From positions 62,001 to 126,000 of the forward strand of contig PYSS01000080.1 of the NCBI GenBank assembly GCA_003049465.1: 64,000 nt of DNA. Direction: 5' to 3'. The notes beneath the pieces are model-generated. The model ran no database searches. It saw nothing but the letters and a program-made list of their open reading frames with translations, and had not been told where the DNA came from. The stretch is from Magnaporthiopsis rhizophila (taxonomy: Eukaryota > Ascomycota > Sordariomycetes > Magnaporthales > Magnaporthaceae). Each line of letters starts with the position of its first letter. Positions within the stretch are counted from its first letter, which is position 1. The position numbers were made by a program, and so were the translations under genes. Positions 1-10,897 of the stretch are shown in pieces.

Positions 1-3000
1 ATCTGCCGGCCGCGGCCGTCGTCATCAAGGGCACGCAGGTCTACAACGCGCAGGAAGGAAAATTTGTCGACTTGGGCATCCTCGACGTCCTCCAGATTTT
101 CGGTCGTGCTGGCCGCCCGCAGTTCGAGGACACGGGCATCGGCATGATCTGCACCACGGCGGACAAGCTATCTCATTATCTCACCGCCGTCACGGACCAG
201 CTGCCGATCGAGTCCAGGTTCTCCTCGAAGCTGGTCGACAACCTCAACGCCGAGATCTCTTTGGGAACCGTCACTTCCATATCAGAGGCGGTGCAATGGA
301 TCGGCTACTCGTACCTTTTTGTGCGCATGCGCAAGAATCCCATGGCCTATGGCATCGGTTGGGCCGAGTTCGAGCAGGACCCCGAGCTCGTGCAGAGACG
401 GCGAGACCTAGCGATCCAAGCGGCGCGGACGCTCCAGAAGAACCAGATGGTTATCTTCAACGAGACAACCGAAGAACTCCGCAGCAAGGATATCGGCCGC
501 ATCGCTAGCCAGTTCTACATCTTGCATTCCAGCATCGAGATATTCAACAAGATGATGGCGCCTCATGCGACCGAGGCCGACATCCTCAAAATGATCTCGA
601 TGAGCGGCGAGTTTGACAACATCCAGTCGCGGGACAGCGAGGCCAAGGAGCTCACGCGCATGAGGCACGAGCCCCGTATCGTGCCGTGCGACGTGGGTGA
701 GGGTATCGACACTCCCCAGGCCAAGACGAACATTCTGCTGCAGGCTTACATCTCCAAGGCGCAGCCCGAGGACTTTGCCCTGACCAACGACCTGAACTAT
801 GTGGCCCAGCAGGCCGGACGCATCTGCCGGGCCCTGTTCATGATCGCGCTCAACCGCCGCTGGGGCCACCAGTGTCTCGTGTTGCTCACGCTGGCAAAGT
901 CCATCGAGAAGCGCGTGTGGCCGTTCCAGCACCCGCTGCACCAGTTCGAGCTCCCCAAGCCGATTCTGAACTGGCTGGACGCCAAGGAATTGCTGACGAT
1001 CGGCGCTCTGCGCGACATGGAGCCGGCCGAGATCGGGGCCGTCGTCCACAACCACGGCGCGGGCACCAAGGTGGCCAACATTATCAGCCACTTCCCCACC
1101 ATCAGCGTCGAGGCCGAGATCGCGCCGCTGAACCGCGACGTGCTGCGCATCCGGCTCTACCTCTACCCCGACTTCCGCTGGAGCGACCGCATCCACGGCA
1201 CGTCCGAGTCCTTCTACGTCTGGGTCGAGAACTCGGAGACGTCGCAGATCTACCACCACGAGTTCTTCATCCTCAGCCGCCGCAAGCTGCACGACGACCA
1301 CGAGCTCAACTTCACCATCCCGCTCGCGGACCCGCTGCCGACGCAGATCTACGTGCGCGCCGTGTCAGACCGCTGGCTGGGCGCCGAGACGGTCACGCCC
1401 GTGTCGTTCCAGCACCTCATCCGGCCCGACACCGAGAGCGTCTACACGGACCTGCTGGACCTGCAGCCGCTGCCCATCGCGGCGCTCAAGAACCCGGCGC
1501 TCGAGGAGGTCTACGCCCAGCGCTTCCAGTACTTCAACCCCATGCAGACCCAGATTTTCCACACCCTGTACCACACCCCGGCCAACGTGCTGCTGGGCTC
1601 GCCCACGGGCAGCGGCAAGACGGTGGCGGCCGAGCTGGCCATGTGGTGGGCCTTCCGCGAGCGGCCGGGGTCCAAGGTCGTCTACATCGCGCCCATGAAG
1701 GCGCTGGTGCGCGAGCGCGTCAAGGACTGGGGCGGCCGCCTGGCGCGCCCCATGGGCCTGAGGCTCGTGGAGCTGACGGGCGACAACACGCCCGACACGC
1801 GCACCATCAAGGACGCCGACGTCATCATCACGACGCCCGAGAAGTGGGACGGCATCTCGCGCAGCTGGCAGACGAGGGGCTACGTGCGGCAGGTCAGCCT
1901 CGTCATCATCGACGAGATCCACCTGCTGGCCGGCGACCGCGGGCCCATCCTCGAGATCATCGTGTCGCGCATGAACTACATCGCCGCCTCGACCAAGAGC
2001 TCGGTGCGGCTGCTGGGCATGTCGACGGCCTGCGCCAACGCCACGGACCTGGGCAACTGGCTCGGCGTCAAGGAGGGCCTCTTCAACTTCCGCCACTCGG
2101 TCCGCCCCGTCCCGCTCGAGCTCTACATCGACGGCTTCCCCGAGGTCCGCGGCTTCTGCCCGCTGATGCAGTCCATGAACCGCCCGACCTTCTTGGCCGT
2201 CAAGAACCACAGCCCGGACAAGCCCGTCATCGTTTTTGTGCCGTCGCGCCGCCAGACTCGCCTGACGGCAAAGGACCTGATCAACCTGTGTGGCATGGAG
2301 GACAACCCCAGGCGCTTCCTCAACATGGACGAGGACGACCTGCAGCTCAACCTGGCGCGCGTCAAGGATGAGGCGCTCAAAGAGGCCATCAGCTTCGGCA
2401 TCGGCCTGCACCACGCCGGCCTGGTCGAGTCAGACCGGCAGCTGGCCGAGGAGCTGTTCCTCAACAACAAGATCCAGATCCTCGTCGCCACCAGCACGCT
2501 GGCCTGGGGCGTCAACCTGCCCGCGCACCTGGTCGTCGTCAAGGGCACGCAGTTCTACGACGCCAAGATCGAGGGCTACCGCGACATGGACCTGACCGAC
2601 GTGCTGCAGATGCTGGGGAGGGCCGGCCGACCCCAGTTCGACAACTCGGGCGTGGCCCGCATCTTCACGCAGGACTCCAAGAAGGACTTTTACAAGCACT
2701 TTCTGCACACGGGCTTCCCCGTCGAGAGCTCGCTGCACACGGTGCTGGACAACCACCTGGGCGCCGAGGTGTCGGCCGAGACCATTGTGACCAAGCAGGA
2801 CGCGCTCGACTACCTGACGTGGACCTTCTTCTTCCGCCGGCTGCACAAGAACCCGTCCTACTACGGGCTCCAGATCGCGGCCGAGGACCAGACCAGCATC
2901 GCGGCGCAGGAGGCGGCAAACGACTTTATGATATCCATGGTCGACAAGTCGCTCGCCGAGCTGGCCGAGTCGCAGTGCGTCGAGGTCTATCCCAACGGCG

Positions 3001-4178
3001 ACGTCGACCCGACGCCGCTGGGCAAGATCATGAGCTACTACTACCTGTCGCACAAGACCATCCGGCACCTCGGCCGCCAAGCCCGCGCCGGCGCCAGCTT
3101 CGCCGACGTGCTGTCGTGGATGTGCCGGGCGACCGAGTACGACGAGCTGCCCGTGCGGCACAACGAGGACCTCATCAACGCCGAGCTCTCACGCGCGCTC
3201 CCAATCCCGGCCAACGACGCTGCCTTTGACGGGCTACCCATGTGGGACCCGCACGTCAAGGCCTTCCTGCTGCTGCAGGCGCACATGTCGCGGGTAGGCC
3301 TGCCCATCACCGACTACGTGGGCGACCAGACCAGCGTCCTGGATCAGTCCATCCGTATCATCCAGGCCTCGATCGACGTGCTCACCGAGCTGGGCTACCT
3401 GTCGAGCTGTCTCGAGATGATCAAGCTGTTGCAGTGCGTCAAGTCGGCGCGCTGGCCCACGGACCCTCCGCTATCCATCCTGCCGGGTATCAGCCCAGAG
3501 GCCTTGAGCATCAGTAGTGGGAACAGCAGGAAGGGCAAGGGGAAGAATGCCGCTGCTAATGCTCCCGAGGGCGGGCACGCCAGCACCACCCTGACGACGC
3601 TGACCGCCATGGCGAGCGGGCAGTGGAACAAACTGGCTAGGGACGTGTCCATCCCGCAGAGCCAGCAGGCTAGTTTCCTGCGGGCCGCGTCGGTGCTCCC
3701 CAACGTCGATGTATCCGTGGAGGACGTCAAGGCGGAATCGCTGACGGTGGCGCTGAAGCGGCTCAACGCCGTAGTCGAGCGCGACGGCAGGATTTTCGCC
3801 CCAAGGTACCCCAAGCCGCAGACGGAGGGCTGGTTCGTGGTGGTGGGCGACCTAGCCACCGACGAGATCGTGGCGGTCAAGCGAGTGGGTTGGTTCTCGC
3901 AGTTGTCATCGTCATCTTCAGGAGGCAAGGGGAAGAAGGACGGAGGAGGTGCTGGCGGTGGCGGTGGCATCGGGCCCGGATCGAAACCGACCGCGAGGGT
4001 CGTGATTAAGCTTCCGGACCCGGATCCGGATAGCGAGGCCGGGAGCAACGGCAGGAAGCTGGATGTGTTGGTCGTCAGCGATGCGTACGTCGGTATGGAG
4101 TACCCGGTGACCGGAGTCCAGGTGCCGGGCCTCCCTGTAGTGGATGACGACGTGCGCAAGGCAAAGGAAATGAAGTAG
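1..4178 (+). CDS. SLH1: SLH1/ASCC3-type Ski2-like RNA helicase, 5' part cut off by the window edge
   Basis: The frame is open from base 3 to the stop at 4176-4178, giving about 1391 residues. Roughly the first 600 residues of a usual ~2000-residue protein lie outside the window. Visible in order: the end of helicase cassette 1 (QIFGRAGRPQ, motif VI), winged helix and Sec63 unit 1. Cassette 2 follows, with Walker A SPTGSGKT near residue 532, DEIH near 636 and a second GRAGRPQ near 871, then Sec63 unit 2. DKLSHYL and the DVLQIFGRAGRPQFED context fit SLH1/ASCC3 (ribosome-quality-control trigger complex, which splits collided ribosomes) better than the spliceosomal paralogue BRR2. That choice is inference from family knowledge. 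Sec63 unit 2 carries a Ser/Gly/Lys-rich low-complexity insertion (about 3900-3980). No intron is seen in this part. Confidence 0.9.
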   Translation, partial: LPAAAVVIKGTQVYNAQEGKFVDLGILDVLQIFGRAGRPQFEDTGIGMICTTADKLSHYLTAVTDQLPIESRFSSKLVDNLNAEISLGTVTSISEAVQWIGYSYLFVRMRKNPMAYGIGWAEFEQDPELVQRRRDLAIQAARTLQKNQMVIFNETTEELRSKDIGRIASQFYILHSSIEIFNKMMAPHATEADILKMISMSGEFDNIQSRDSEAKELTRMRHEPRIVPCDVGEGIDTPQAKTNILLQAYISKAQPEDFALTNDLNYVAQQAGRICRALFMIALNRRWGHQCLVLLTLAKSIEKRVWPFQHPLHQFELPKPILNWLDAKELLTIGALRDMEPAEIGAVVHNHGAGTKVANIISHFPTISVEAEIAPLNRDVLRIRLYLYPDFRWSDRIHGTSESFYVWVENSETSQIYHHEFFILSRRKLHDDHELNFTIPLADPLPTQIYVRAVSDRWLGAETVTPVSFQHLIRPDTESVYTDLLDLQPLPIAALKNPALEEVYAQRFQYFNPMQTQIFHTLYHTPANVLLGSPTGSGKTVAAELAMWWAFRERPGSKVVYIAPMKALVRERVKDWGGRLARPMGLRLVELTGDNTPDTRTIKDADVIITTPEKWDGISRSWQTRGYVRQVSLVIIDEIHLLAGDRGPILEIIVSRMNYIAASTKSSVRLLGMSTACANATDLGNWLGVKEGLFNFRHSVRPVPLELYIDGFPEVRGFCPLMQSMNRPTFLAVKNHSPDKPVIVFVPSRRQTRLTAKDLINLCGMEDNPRRFLNMDEDDLQLNLARVKDEALKEAISFGIGLHHAGLVESDRQLAEELFLNNKIQILVATSTLAWGVNLPAHLVVVKGTQFYDAKIEGYRDMDLTDVLQMLGRAGRPQFDNSGVARIFTQDSKKDFYKHFLHTGFPVESSLHTVLDNHLGAEVSAETIVTKQDALDYLTWTFFFRRLHKNPSYYGLQIAAEDQTSIAAQEAANDFMISMVDKSLAELAESQCVEVYPNGDVDPTPLGKIMSYYYLSHKTIRHLGRQARAGASFADVLSWMCRATEYDELPVRHNEDLINAELSRALPIPANDAAFDGLPMWDPHVKAFLLLQAHMSRVGLPITDYVGDQTSVLDQSIRIIQASIDVLTELGYLSSCLEMIKLLQCVKSARWPTDPPLSILPGISPEALSISSGNSRKGKGKNAAANAPEGGHASTTLTTLTAMASGQWNKLARDVSIPQSQQASFLRAASVLPNVDVSVEDVKAESLTVALKRLNAVVERDGRIFAPRYPKPQTEGWFVVVGDLATDEIVAVKRVGWFSQLSSSSSGGKGKKDGGGAGGGGGIGPGSKPTARVVIKLPDPDPDSEAGSNGRKLDVLVVSDAYVGMEYPVTGVQVPGLPVVDDDVRKAKEMK

Positions 4179-4414
4179 AGGATGGATTAGGGAGTTTATA
4201 AACGGATGGAGGGATGTAAAATTTGATAGAGGTAGATGAGGAGTGTGGGCCAGATAGAACGCTGGCATAGACGGCCTCTAACATGACCACGACACTTGCA
4301 TTCAAATGCAGGAGAATTCTATGTATTTAGGTGTTATGAGGCTGTGACGAGTTCTCGACATACCGCTTTTTTTTTCTTCTTTTTTTCCTGCTTTTTCCAG
4401 ACGGCAGCATCGCA

Positions 4415-5212
4415 TCAGGCGCCAGGGCCGAGATACTTCTCCAGGTCGACATTGCCAAAGACTTGTTGGCGCAGCCGCTCCATCTTCTTCTTGTCCGCCT
4501 CGGCCTTCTTGCGCACTTTTCCGGCATCTAGAGTTTCAGGCTTCTTCCTGTTGAGCGCAGCAGCGGTAGCTCCTCCTCCAGTCTTCCTTACCACCGCCGC
4601 GGCGTCGTCGGCGCCGATGCCCAGCCCATCCTCGCGCGGCTTCGGCTTGAGCGGGAACGCGATGCCCTGGGCCTCGGCGCCCAGCCCTCTGCGCGAGTCC
4701 GGTTCCCAACCGTACGATTGCAGCACGGCCAGCCCCATGCGAGGCCGGTCCAGGGCGGAGGGTGGGTGCGAGTGCGCGAGGCTCACCTGGTGGGCCAGAG
4801 AGGCCTGGTGTCTCTGGCGGAGGGTGAGGTTGCTGTTGCTGCTGGCTTCATCGTCGGTGCTGGCGATGGGCAGCTTGCACACCTTGCAGATTTCAACGGC
4901 GGCCGACGACGGCGGGCCGGGACTTTTCACTCCATGGCCTGTGACTCCATTTATTGCTGGTGGTCCGTCTGATTTTGCTGGCTTCATCACGATGCTCAGG
5001 TACAGCTCGGCAGCGGATTGGCCAGAATCCACCTGCGAGGCAGCAGCGCCATCGGTCGATGGAGTGGGGGTGGATGCAGGTACAAACTTGATGGGGCGCT
5101 TCGAGATGCCGCTCCCGAAAGGCTTTTTGTGGTGGAGCGGAACGCCGTCGTCGAGGCCGTCGTCATCTTCGTCGACTGCCTCAGCTTCGTTGTCATGGTA
5201 GTGACGACTCAT
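4415..5212 (-). CDS. G-patch protein, GPANK1-like
   Basis: This is a 265-residue protein starting MSRHYHDNEA. The frame stays open upstream to 5707, but that stretch is rich in Cys, Trp and Pro, has no domain sense and precedes a good ATG, so 5212 was chosen. An acidic head is followed by a CxxC pair (C109, C112) with several His near 136-148, possibly a small zinc site. A degenerate G-patch lies at about 158-200 (GWEPDSRRGLG.. DGLGIG). A Lys/Arg-rich coiled segment ends the protein. The order SLAH..., G-patch and DGLG matches the C-terminal part of animal GPANK1, but I see no ankyrin repeats. G-patches usually activate DEAH helicases; the partner here is unknown. It is convergent with the SLH1 gene, with only 236 bp between the stops. 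Confidence 0.75.
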   Translation of the reverse strand: MSRHYHDNEAEAVDEDDDGLDDGVPLHHKKPFGSGISKRPIKFVPASTPTPSTDGAAASQVDSGQSAAELYLSIVMKPAKSDGPPAINGVTGHGVKSPGPPSSAAVEICKVCKLPIASTDDEASSNSNLTLRQRHQASLAHQVSLAHSHPPSALDRPRMGLAVLQSYGWEPDSRRGLGAEAQGIAFPLKPKPREDGLGIGADDAAAVVRKTGGGATAAALNRKKPETLDAGKVRKKAEADKKKMERLRQQVFGNVDLEKYLGPGA

Positions 5213-5881
5213 GCTTCCGACCCGTCGTCTCCGAGGATGGTGACACCGTTCTCGGAATATCTTGGCCTCCTGCTTCGGTTGAATCTGCGGTGCGAGGGGC
5301 ACTGCACAGTGATGGAAGGAATGCCACTGGTCGCACACCTCCATCAATTCCAAATGCGCGCCAGGAATGCGGCGGCCAATATGAACGGACAATTGTTGAG
5401 AGGGTGTACCCGGTAAAAACCAACGCGGCCATCTGAGATTGGTTGCCTTCTGGGGGCGAAGCACGCCAGCTGCGGGGCACTGGTGCTGAAACAGTTGTGG
5501 AAGGAAGGGTGGGTCCACACCCCCTAGAAGGTGCGGTGAGCAGCCATCCATCGCAGTAACCGGGCACCATTGATCGCGAAAGGGAGAGCACATGACGAGG
5601 CTAGCAAAAGCGGCGGTTCGGAATCTAGAACATAGCCGAGCTGCGGGTGACCCCAAATTGAGACAAAAGCGGTCGCCTGGATTCCCGTCGCTACCCCTCC
5701 AGACCACCTATACGTAAACCCATTCAGCCCGCTGATCCGTCTGGATGGAATGATCCACGCAAATCACAACTCCTTGAATACTCTGAGCATAACCTATATC
5801 CGCTGAGAACACGCCCTCAATTCTTCTACGTAGCCTGGCTTGAGGGCGCCCTGCTGCGACAGCAGCAACCTCTCCGACGCC
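5213..5881. other. Divergent intergenic region between the G-patch and SDR genes
   Basis: This stretch of 669 bp lies between two outward-facing start codons, so it should hold both promoters. I see no TATA box, repeat or RNA gene in it. The open minus frame covering part of it is discussed with the G-patch gene. Confidence 0.5.
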
Positions 5882-7489
5882 ATGCCTATCCCGTTTCTGG
5901 CCAGCGTCATCCTTGACGAGTATCCGCCCTGGCTTCCTGAGCCGCGGGTGCTCCTCAAGGCCGGCGGCGCACTGGCGGCGTTGGTGCTGACCAAAAAATA
6001 CTTCTCGGGCTCGTCAAACCCGGCCGAGCGGGACCTACACGGCAAGGTCATCATGATCACGGGCGGCACTTCCGGCATTGGCGCCGTGACGGCCATTGAG
6101 ATCGCCAAGCGCGGGGGCCAGGTGATCCTGCTGACGCGCCAGCCCGCCTCGGACCCTTTTATCGTCGAGCTGGTCGACGACATGCGCGAAAAAGCCGGCC
6201 ATCAGATGATCTACGCAGAGCAGGTCGACCTCGAGTCGCTGTACAGCGTGCGCAAGTTCGCCACGCGCTGGATCGACAACTCCCCGCCGCGTCGTCTCGA
6301 TGCCATCGTCCTGTGCGCCGCCACCCTCACCCCGGGCGGCAACCCGCGCGAGGAGACGGAGGACGGCATCGAGCGGGACTGGCAGGTCAACTTCTTGGCC
6401 AACTACCACCTGCTTGCACTCCTCAGCCCGGCTCTGAAGATTCAACCATTCGACCGCGATGTCCGCGTCGTCATTGCCACCTGCCCGTCATACATCCAAT
6501 CCCCGCCCTTGCGCACCGCTCTCGCCGATATTGCCAGCGGTGGCGCAACCGCCGAGGGTGCGGCAGTGCCGGGCGCCGCCACGTGGTCGCCAGGCGCAGC
6601 ATATGCGCGTAGCAAGCTCGCACTCATGACGTTCGGCCGGGCCTTCCAGAAACACCTGGATTCGTACAAGCGACCTGACGGCCTGCCCATGAACGCGCGC
6701 GTCTTCTTCGTCGATCCGGGCCACTGCCGCACGGCGGGAATGACGCGCTGGATCACGCGCGGCTCGCTGTGGGGCCTGCTCGCATATGTCGGCCTCTACC
6801 CGGTCTCGTGGCTGTTCCTCAAGAGCGCCTCGGGCGGCGCGCAATCGATCCTGTACGCGCTCATGGAGAGTTCGCTGCTGCGCGGCCCCGGCGCCAAGCT
6901 CATCAAAGAGTGCAGGGTCGTCGACTTTGCGCGCACCGACATCGACGACAAGGCTGCGGCCAAGGAGCTCTGGGAGTCGACCGACGCCCTCATTGAGGCG
7001 ACCGAGAAGGAACAAGCGATGGCGCGAGCCAAGAGGAAGAAGGACAAGAAGAGGGCCAAGGACGAGGAGGACAGGGCGCGCGAGAAGGAGGAGAAGGCCC
7101 AGGAGATGGAGGCGCTGGCCGAGGCAATCAAGAAGAACAAGGCCGCCAAAGAGGCACAGAAGAGCAAGGGTAAAGAGAGGGAGGGTAGGGAGCGGGAAGG
7201 GGAGAGCCAGTCGAGGGAAAGGGAGGCGAGGGAGAAGGAAAGCAGCGACCGGGAGCACAGAGATAAAGGCAGAGATCACAGGGACAGGGACAGAGACAGG
7301 GACAGAGAGCACAGAGATAGGGAGCGCAAGGGAAAGGGAAAGGAAAACAAGAAGGGAAAGGACAAGGACGACAAATACACGGATGAGCCCAGGCTCAAGA
7401 AACGGGGATCGCAGGAAAGCTTGAGGAGGAAGAGCTCCAAGGAAAGCTTGAAGGAGAAGGGATCCTCGTCGCGATCGCACAGGAAGTAG
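5882..7489 (+). CDS. Membrane-anchored short-chain dehydrogenase/reductase with a charged tail
   Basis: The 535-residue start MPIPFLAS at 5882 is preferred over an upstream ATG-poor extension. A hydrophobic segment near residues 25-40 could anchor it to ER or lipid droplets. The Rossmann fold shows the NAD(P)-binding TGGTSGIG (60-67) and the catalytic YARSK (Y241, K245), with a Ser-containing strand before it. The usual NNAG is replaced by LCAAT. The family resembles retinol-dehydrogenase-like and yeast ENV9-like oxidoreductases; the substrate is unknown. The core ends near residue 375. It is followed by about 150 residues of Lys/Glu/Arg-rich coiled coil and an RD/RE alternating tract, which is not part of the enzyme family. 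The gene has one exon and no visible frameshift. Confidence 0.85.
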   Translation: MPIPFLASVILDEYPPWLPEPRVLLKAGGALAALVLTKKYFSGSSNPAERDLHGKVIMITGGTSGIGAVTAIEIAKRGGQVILLTRQPASDPFIVELVDDMREKAGHQMIYAEQVDLESLYSVRKFATRWIDNSPPRRLDAIVLCAATLTPGGNPREETEDGIERDWQVNFLANYHLLALLSPALKIQPFDRDVRVVIATCPSYIQSPPLRTALADIASGGATAEGAAVPGAATWSPGAAYARSKLALMTFGRAFQKHLDSYKRPDGLPMNARVFFVDPGHCRTAGMTRWITRGSLWGLLAYVGLYPVSWLFLKSASGGAQSILYALMESSLLRGPGAKLIKECRVVDFARTDIDDKAAAKELWESTDALIEATEKEQAMARAKRKKDKKRAKDEEDRAREKEEKAQEMEALAEAIKKNKAAKEAQKSKGKEREGREREGESQSREREAREKESSDREHRDKGRDHRDRDRDRDREHRDRERKGKGKENKKGKDKDDKYTDEPRLKKRGSQESLRRKSSKESLKEKGSSSRSHRK

Positions 7490-9316
7490 GTGGTGGGCGG
7501 TACCAGATTGGTTGGTTGGTTGGTTAGAGATAGCTTGAGTCGCAAGGTGCCGCCCGGTCGGGGAATTTGGCAGTGCCTGCACACGACGGTCTATCAAATT
7601 CTCTTTCTGCTACCCAGTTGCCCTCACCCGCCCGCCGTGGCCGCGCCTGGGTGGTTATAGCTGCGCAGGCACCGTGTGTTGTCAAGGTCAAGAGCCAAGT
7701 TGTGGTGTAGTTGGAAGGACATGGGTCGCCGAATCGAGACCCTTTTCGGCGGCGTCTGAAAATTCGCGTATGGGCTGTGTTACCTAGCCGGAATCCCCGC
7801 ACGCCAACCCCCGAATGCACATATCGAAGTGCCCTACCTATATATGTGGAGGGCGATCGAATTGGCACTGTCGACAACCAACTCAGCGACCGATCGACCA
7901 ACTGACCGACCGAACCGAACCGAACCGAACCGAACGAGTTGAGTGCCCTATATATGTTGGATTTATCTATGTAATTTGGTCGAAGAAAACCTGTCTGGGT
8001 GGGCCCCAGAGGTTTCGTAGCTGCCTACCCCAAACGGGCTAGGCAGTGAGCTTTTGCTATTTGAATGTCATTATTCATTTAATCTTTTGCCTTGCGGATG
8101 TGACATGAACTTTTGTGTTGGCGATGTTTTGTTGCGCTCCTGTCAGTTGGTGCCCAACTTGATATCTGGTGATCCCAGCCAGACCCCCGTACCTACCGCT
8201 TTTGGTGTTTCGGTGGGGCAGCTCCAAAGAGCTGCATCACCCGCCCCCAATCCAGGCGCAAAACAATGACGGAATCAAACGAGGGGCGGACCCGACCACC
8301 TTGAATCAACGACGATTGATTGACGCCCATGCTTTTGGCTTTTGGCGCTGTCGCGACACATACCCAACCCGTTTTGTGCATTGGTTTGCCTCAATTTCCC
8401 GATCGACGACAACACCCATCCAATTAAAAATAAAACATAAAAAAAAAAAAGCCACGGTCGCGTTCAAAATGCCAAACAATCACATGCACATGCAGGCCGC
8501 AGCGACTGCCGCACCGCCCGCTGCACTCCAGCCACAACCAACAGCAGCAGCAGCCATGGCACACGATCCGTCCAGGTGCCACCCCGTCTTCTTCACATCC
8601 AGGGCGTGGCGACCGATGCCGGGCAGACCAAACGCGGCCTGCCAGAGCCCTATTGCCTTTGGATACGCCTACCAGGACTCGAAAAGACAGGGCGAGGCTG
8701 TTGCTCCGAGATTATGAACAAAGAAGAAAAATATCCACGTCACTGCCGAGATTGTTATCGAAGCCTCGCATCACTGCCGAGAAACCCCGGCGACTTGGAG
8801 GAGCACAGTTGGCAGGCACTACACTGGAGGTGATGCAGCCCGAGCATTTAATTCTCTTTTCTTGAATCATTTTATTCATATGCGTCGACTCGAATACCCA
8901 AAAAGAAAGTACAGCGGGAAGCGGGGGGGGGGGGGCCGGGGGCGCAGACATGGATGGATGCGCGCGACAAGGGAGTCAAGCGCCGTGTCGCGAATGTATA
9001 ATGGGTTCAGAGGAAAACTAAATCCTGAAACCCGCCGACGGGTCTGTGTTTTCTTACCTCTCTGGCCACTCCGCCGCCGATGACAAAGGAAAAATTGGTG
9101 TTGCCATATCGAGCCAGATCGGGCCACATGTAGTATAGGAGCCAAAAACGCCGACCTGAGTGAAGCCTGACCAAAAATAAGCGGTCACAATAATACAAGA
9201 GCAGGGAAGCGAAGACGGACGAAAATGGCAGGAGAAGAAAAGCGAGGGACGACACATAATAGGCCAAGAAAAGAAGAAGAAAAGAAGCATAGATAGCCCA
9301 GCTGCCAACCGACCCT
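7490..9316. other. Intergenic region of 1.8 kb with short repeats and no convincing gene
   Basis: It separates the 3' ends of the SDR and SNARE genes. It contains a pentanucleotide array and two copies of a TATATGT-containing motif near 7829 and 7940, a G run near 8927-8935 and an A run near 8439. An open frame at 8463-8717 encodes a His/Ala/Pro-rich peptide without family resemblance; I do not call it a gene. Confidence 0.5.
7908..7936. repeat. ACCGA pentanucleotide microsatellite
   Basis: About six tandem copies of ACCGA, continuing a looser ACCGA/CGATCG-rich stretch just upstream. Confidence 0.8.
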
Positions 9317-10160
9317 TCACGAGTGCTTGACGGCAATGATAATGGTCAGCAGGATCAGGACCACGACTAGACCGAGCAGGCCCATGAGCTTGACGTTCTT
9401 CCACCACATCTGGCGCTTGAGCCCGCGGCTGCGGACGCGGAATTCGCGAGCGGAGCCGCCGAGGCGGTCCGTCTTGTCGACCAGCAGGTCGATGCGCTCG
9501 CCCCTCTCGAGCAGGCCCTCGATGTTGCGCGTCATGATGCCCCTGACGTCGTCGATCTCGCGTTGTACGTTGTGCACGGCGTCGTCGCGCCCGGACCGCG
9601 TGGTGCCGAACTCGACCATGAGGCGCCGCAGCTCGCCGTTGAACGAGGCCGCCCCGTAGTTTGGCTGGTCGGCAAAGTCGGTCGTGTCGGGCGGGTACTC
9701 GTCGAGGAAGCGGCGGCGGATCTCGAACAGGTAGCCGAAGGGAACGCTCCGCCCGACCGACGAGTCGGCGATGACGAGGAACGTCAGCCCGCCCGCGCTG
9801 GCCGCGTGCGGGCCGTGCTCCGCGGGGGACTCGGCCATGTAGTGGATGTGGTGGGCGCCGTGCGTGTACGTCAGCTTCTGCGCCGACGCGTGGCTGATCT
9901 TGGGCAGCACCAGCGACGCCAGCGACGACGTCTGCGACGACGCCGACGTCGTGCACTCGGCGAGGATCGTGCTGTTGTGCGCTATGCACGAGCTGTGGGG
10001 TTGGTTGCACACGGCGCGCGGTCAGTTTGCCAGTTCTCGCAAGTGCTTTCGCTCGCTGATAAAACTTTTGGGGCGTGGATCGATCGGTCTTTGGTTTGGT
10101 TGGGACCAGGGGCTGTGCCTACTATAGGAGCGGCGTTGCCGGAGTCGACGACGAAGCCAT
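9317..10160 (-). CDS. R-SNARE with longin domain, VAMP7/NYV1-like
   Basis: Two exons. Exon 1 (10123-10160) encodes only MASSSTPATPLL and the first two bases of a Tyr codon. Intron 9993-10122 starts GTAGGC and ends CCCCACAG. Exon 2 is 9317-9992. The product is 237 residues. The longin domain begins right at the join (YSCIAHNSTILAE). A coiled SNARE motif (about 145-205) has the zero-layer Arg in LLERGERIDLL. A single C-terminal membrane anchor (about 212-233) leaves only a few lumenal residues. This is the layout of vesicle SNAREs that fuse with the vacuole/lysosome (VAMP7; NYV1 in yeast). It is divergent from SUV3. The tiny first exon would be missed by an ORF scan. The frame joins exactly, and the restored longin start supports the model. 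Confidence 0.88.
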
Positions 10161-10897
10161 CGTATCTGTAAAAGTATGTGTTTTATCGTGGGATATTCCG
10201 GCGGGTGGTGATATAAAACCGATGATGAGTTCAGATTGTAACGCTGTTGGTCGGTTGACAGCCTGGCTGGCAGTGGTCGGCGGCAGCGCCTTGCTTTGGT
10301 GCTTCTGGATTTAAATGCCTGGGCGTCTGGCGCCAATCGGCAGACTCTTTGGCGCGGGATTTATCGCTCGCTTTTGGTCGGCTCGCCGGGTCAAAGCCTC
10401 GCCTCGACAGAGTTTGGGATAATCTCTAGGGCCAGATGTGTGCTGCAGTTCGAGTTCAGTTTCAATCGTGAATATGCGACCAACGTTGTATCCGCGTCGC
10501 TGGGGCCTGGAGACGGGTTTCCCCATGCTATTCGACGATGCTGCATGATGACGCCGTGCTTCAACCCCAGCCGGGTAAACTGCGGGCCTCCGTTTCCCCA
10601 CCGCCCGTCGGGTCTTGGCGCGATCCATTGTGATAAGATAAGGAGCCTGCTTGCCGGTAGCTTTTGCTTTTTTTTTTTTTTTTTCCCACCATCGACGGCC
10701 AAGCGCCCGCGATGCGACTCGAGGCCGGTGACGGAGCGAATCTCCAACAGCTTTGAAGTTGGAATTGCTGCCAAGGAAATTCCTTCTATTGCACCTTGAG
10801 AAAGGCTTTGTTACAATCTGTGGTCGCCGCTCCCATCCCGTCGAAGTGATTACGGACCTTGGATCAGAATGCCCTTGGCCGCCCCACGCCCCGCGCC
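10161..10897. other. Divergent intergenic region between the R-SNARE and SUV3 genes
   Basis: This stretch of 737 bp should carry both promoters. It includes an 18-nt T tract near 10667-10684. No RNA gene or repeat was recognised. Confidence 0.5.

Noticed and set aside
872..2371. 499-residue frame inside the SLH1 gene
   Set aside because: Arg/Pro/Ala-rich shifted reading of a clear helicase, so a shadow.
5213..5707. 165-residue in-frame N-terminal extension of the G-patch protein
   Set aside because: Composition is noncoding-like, and a good ATG with a sensible acidic start follows.
8463..8717. Possible small His/Ala/Pro-rich protein
   Set aside because: Low complexity, no splice or family support.
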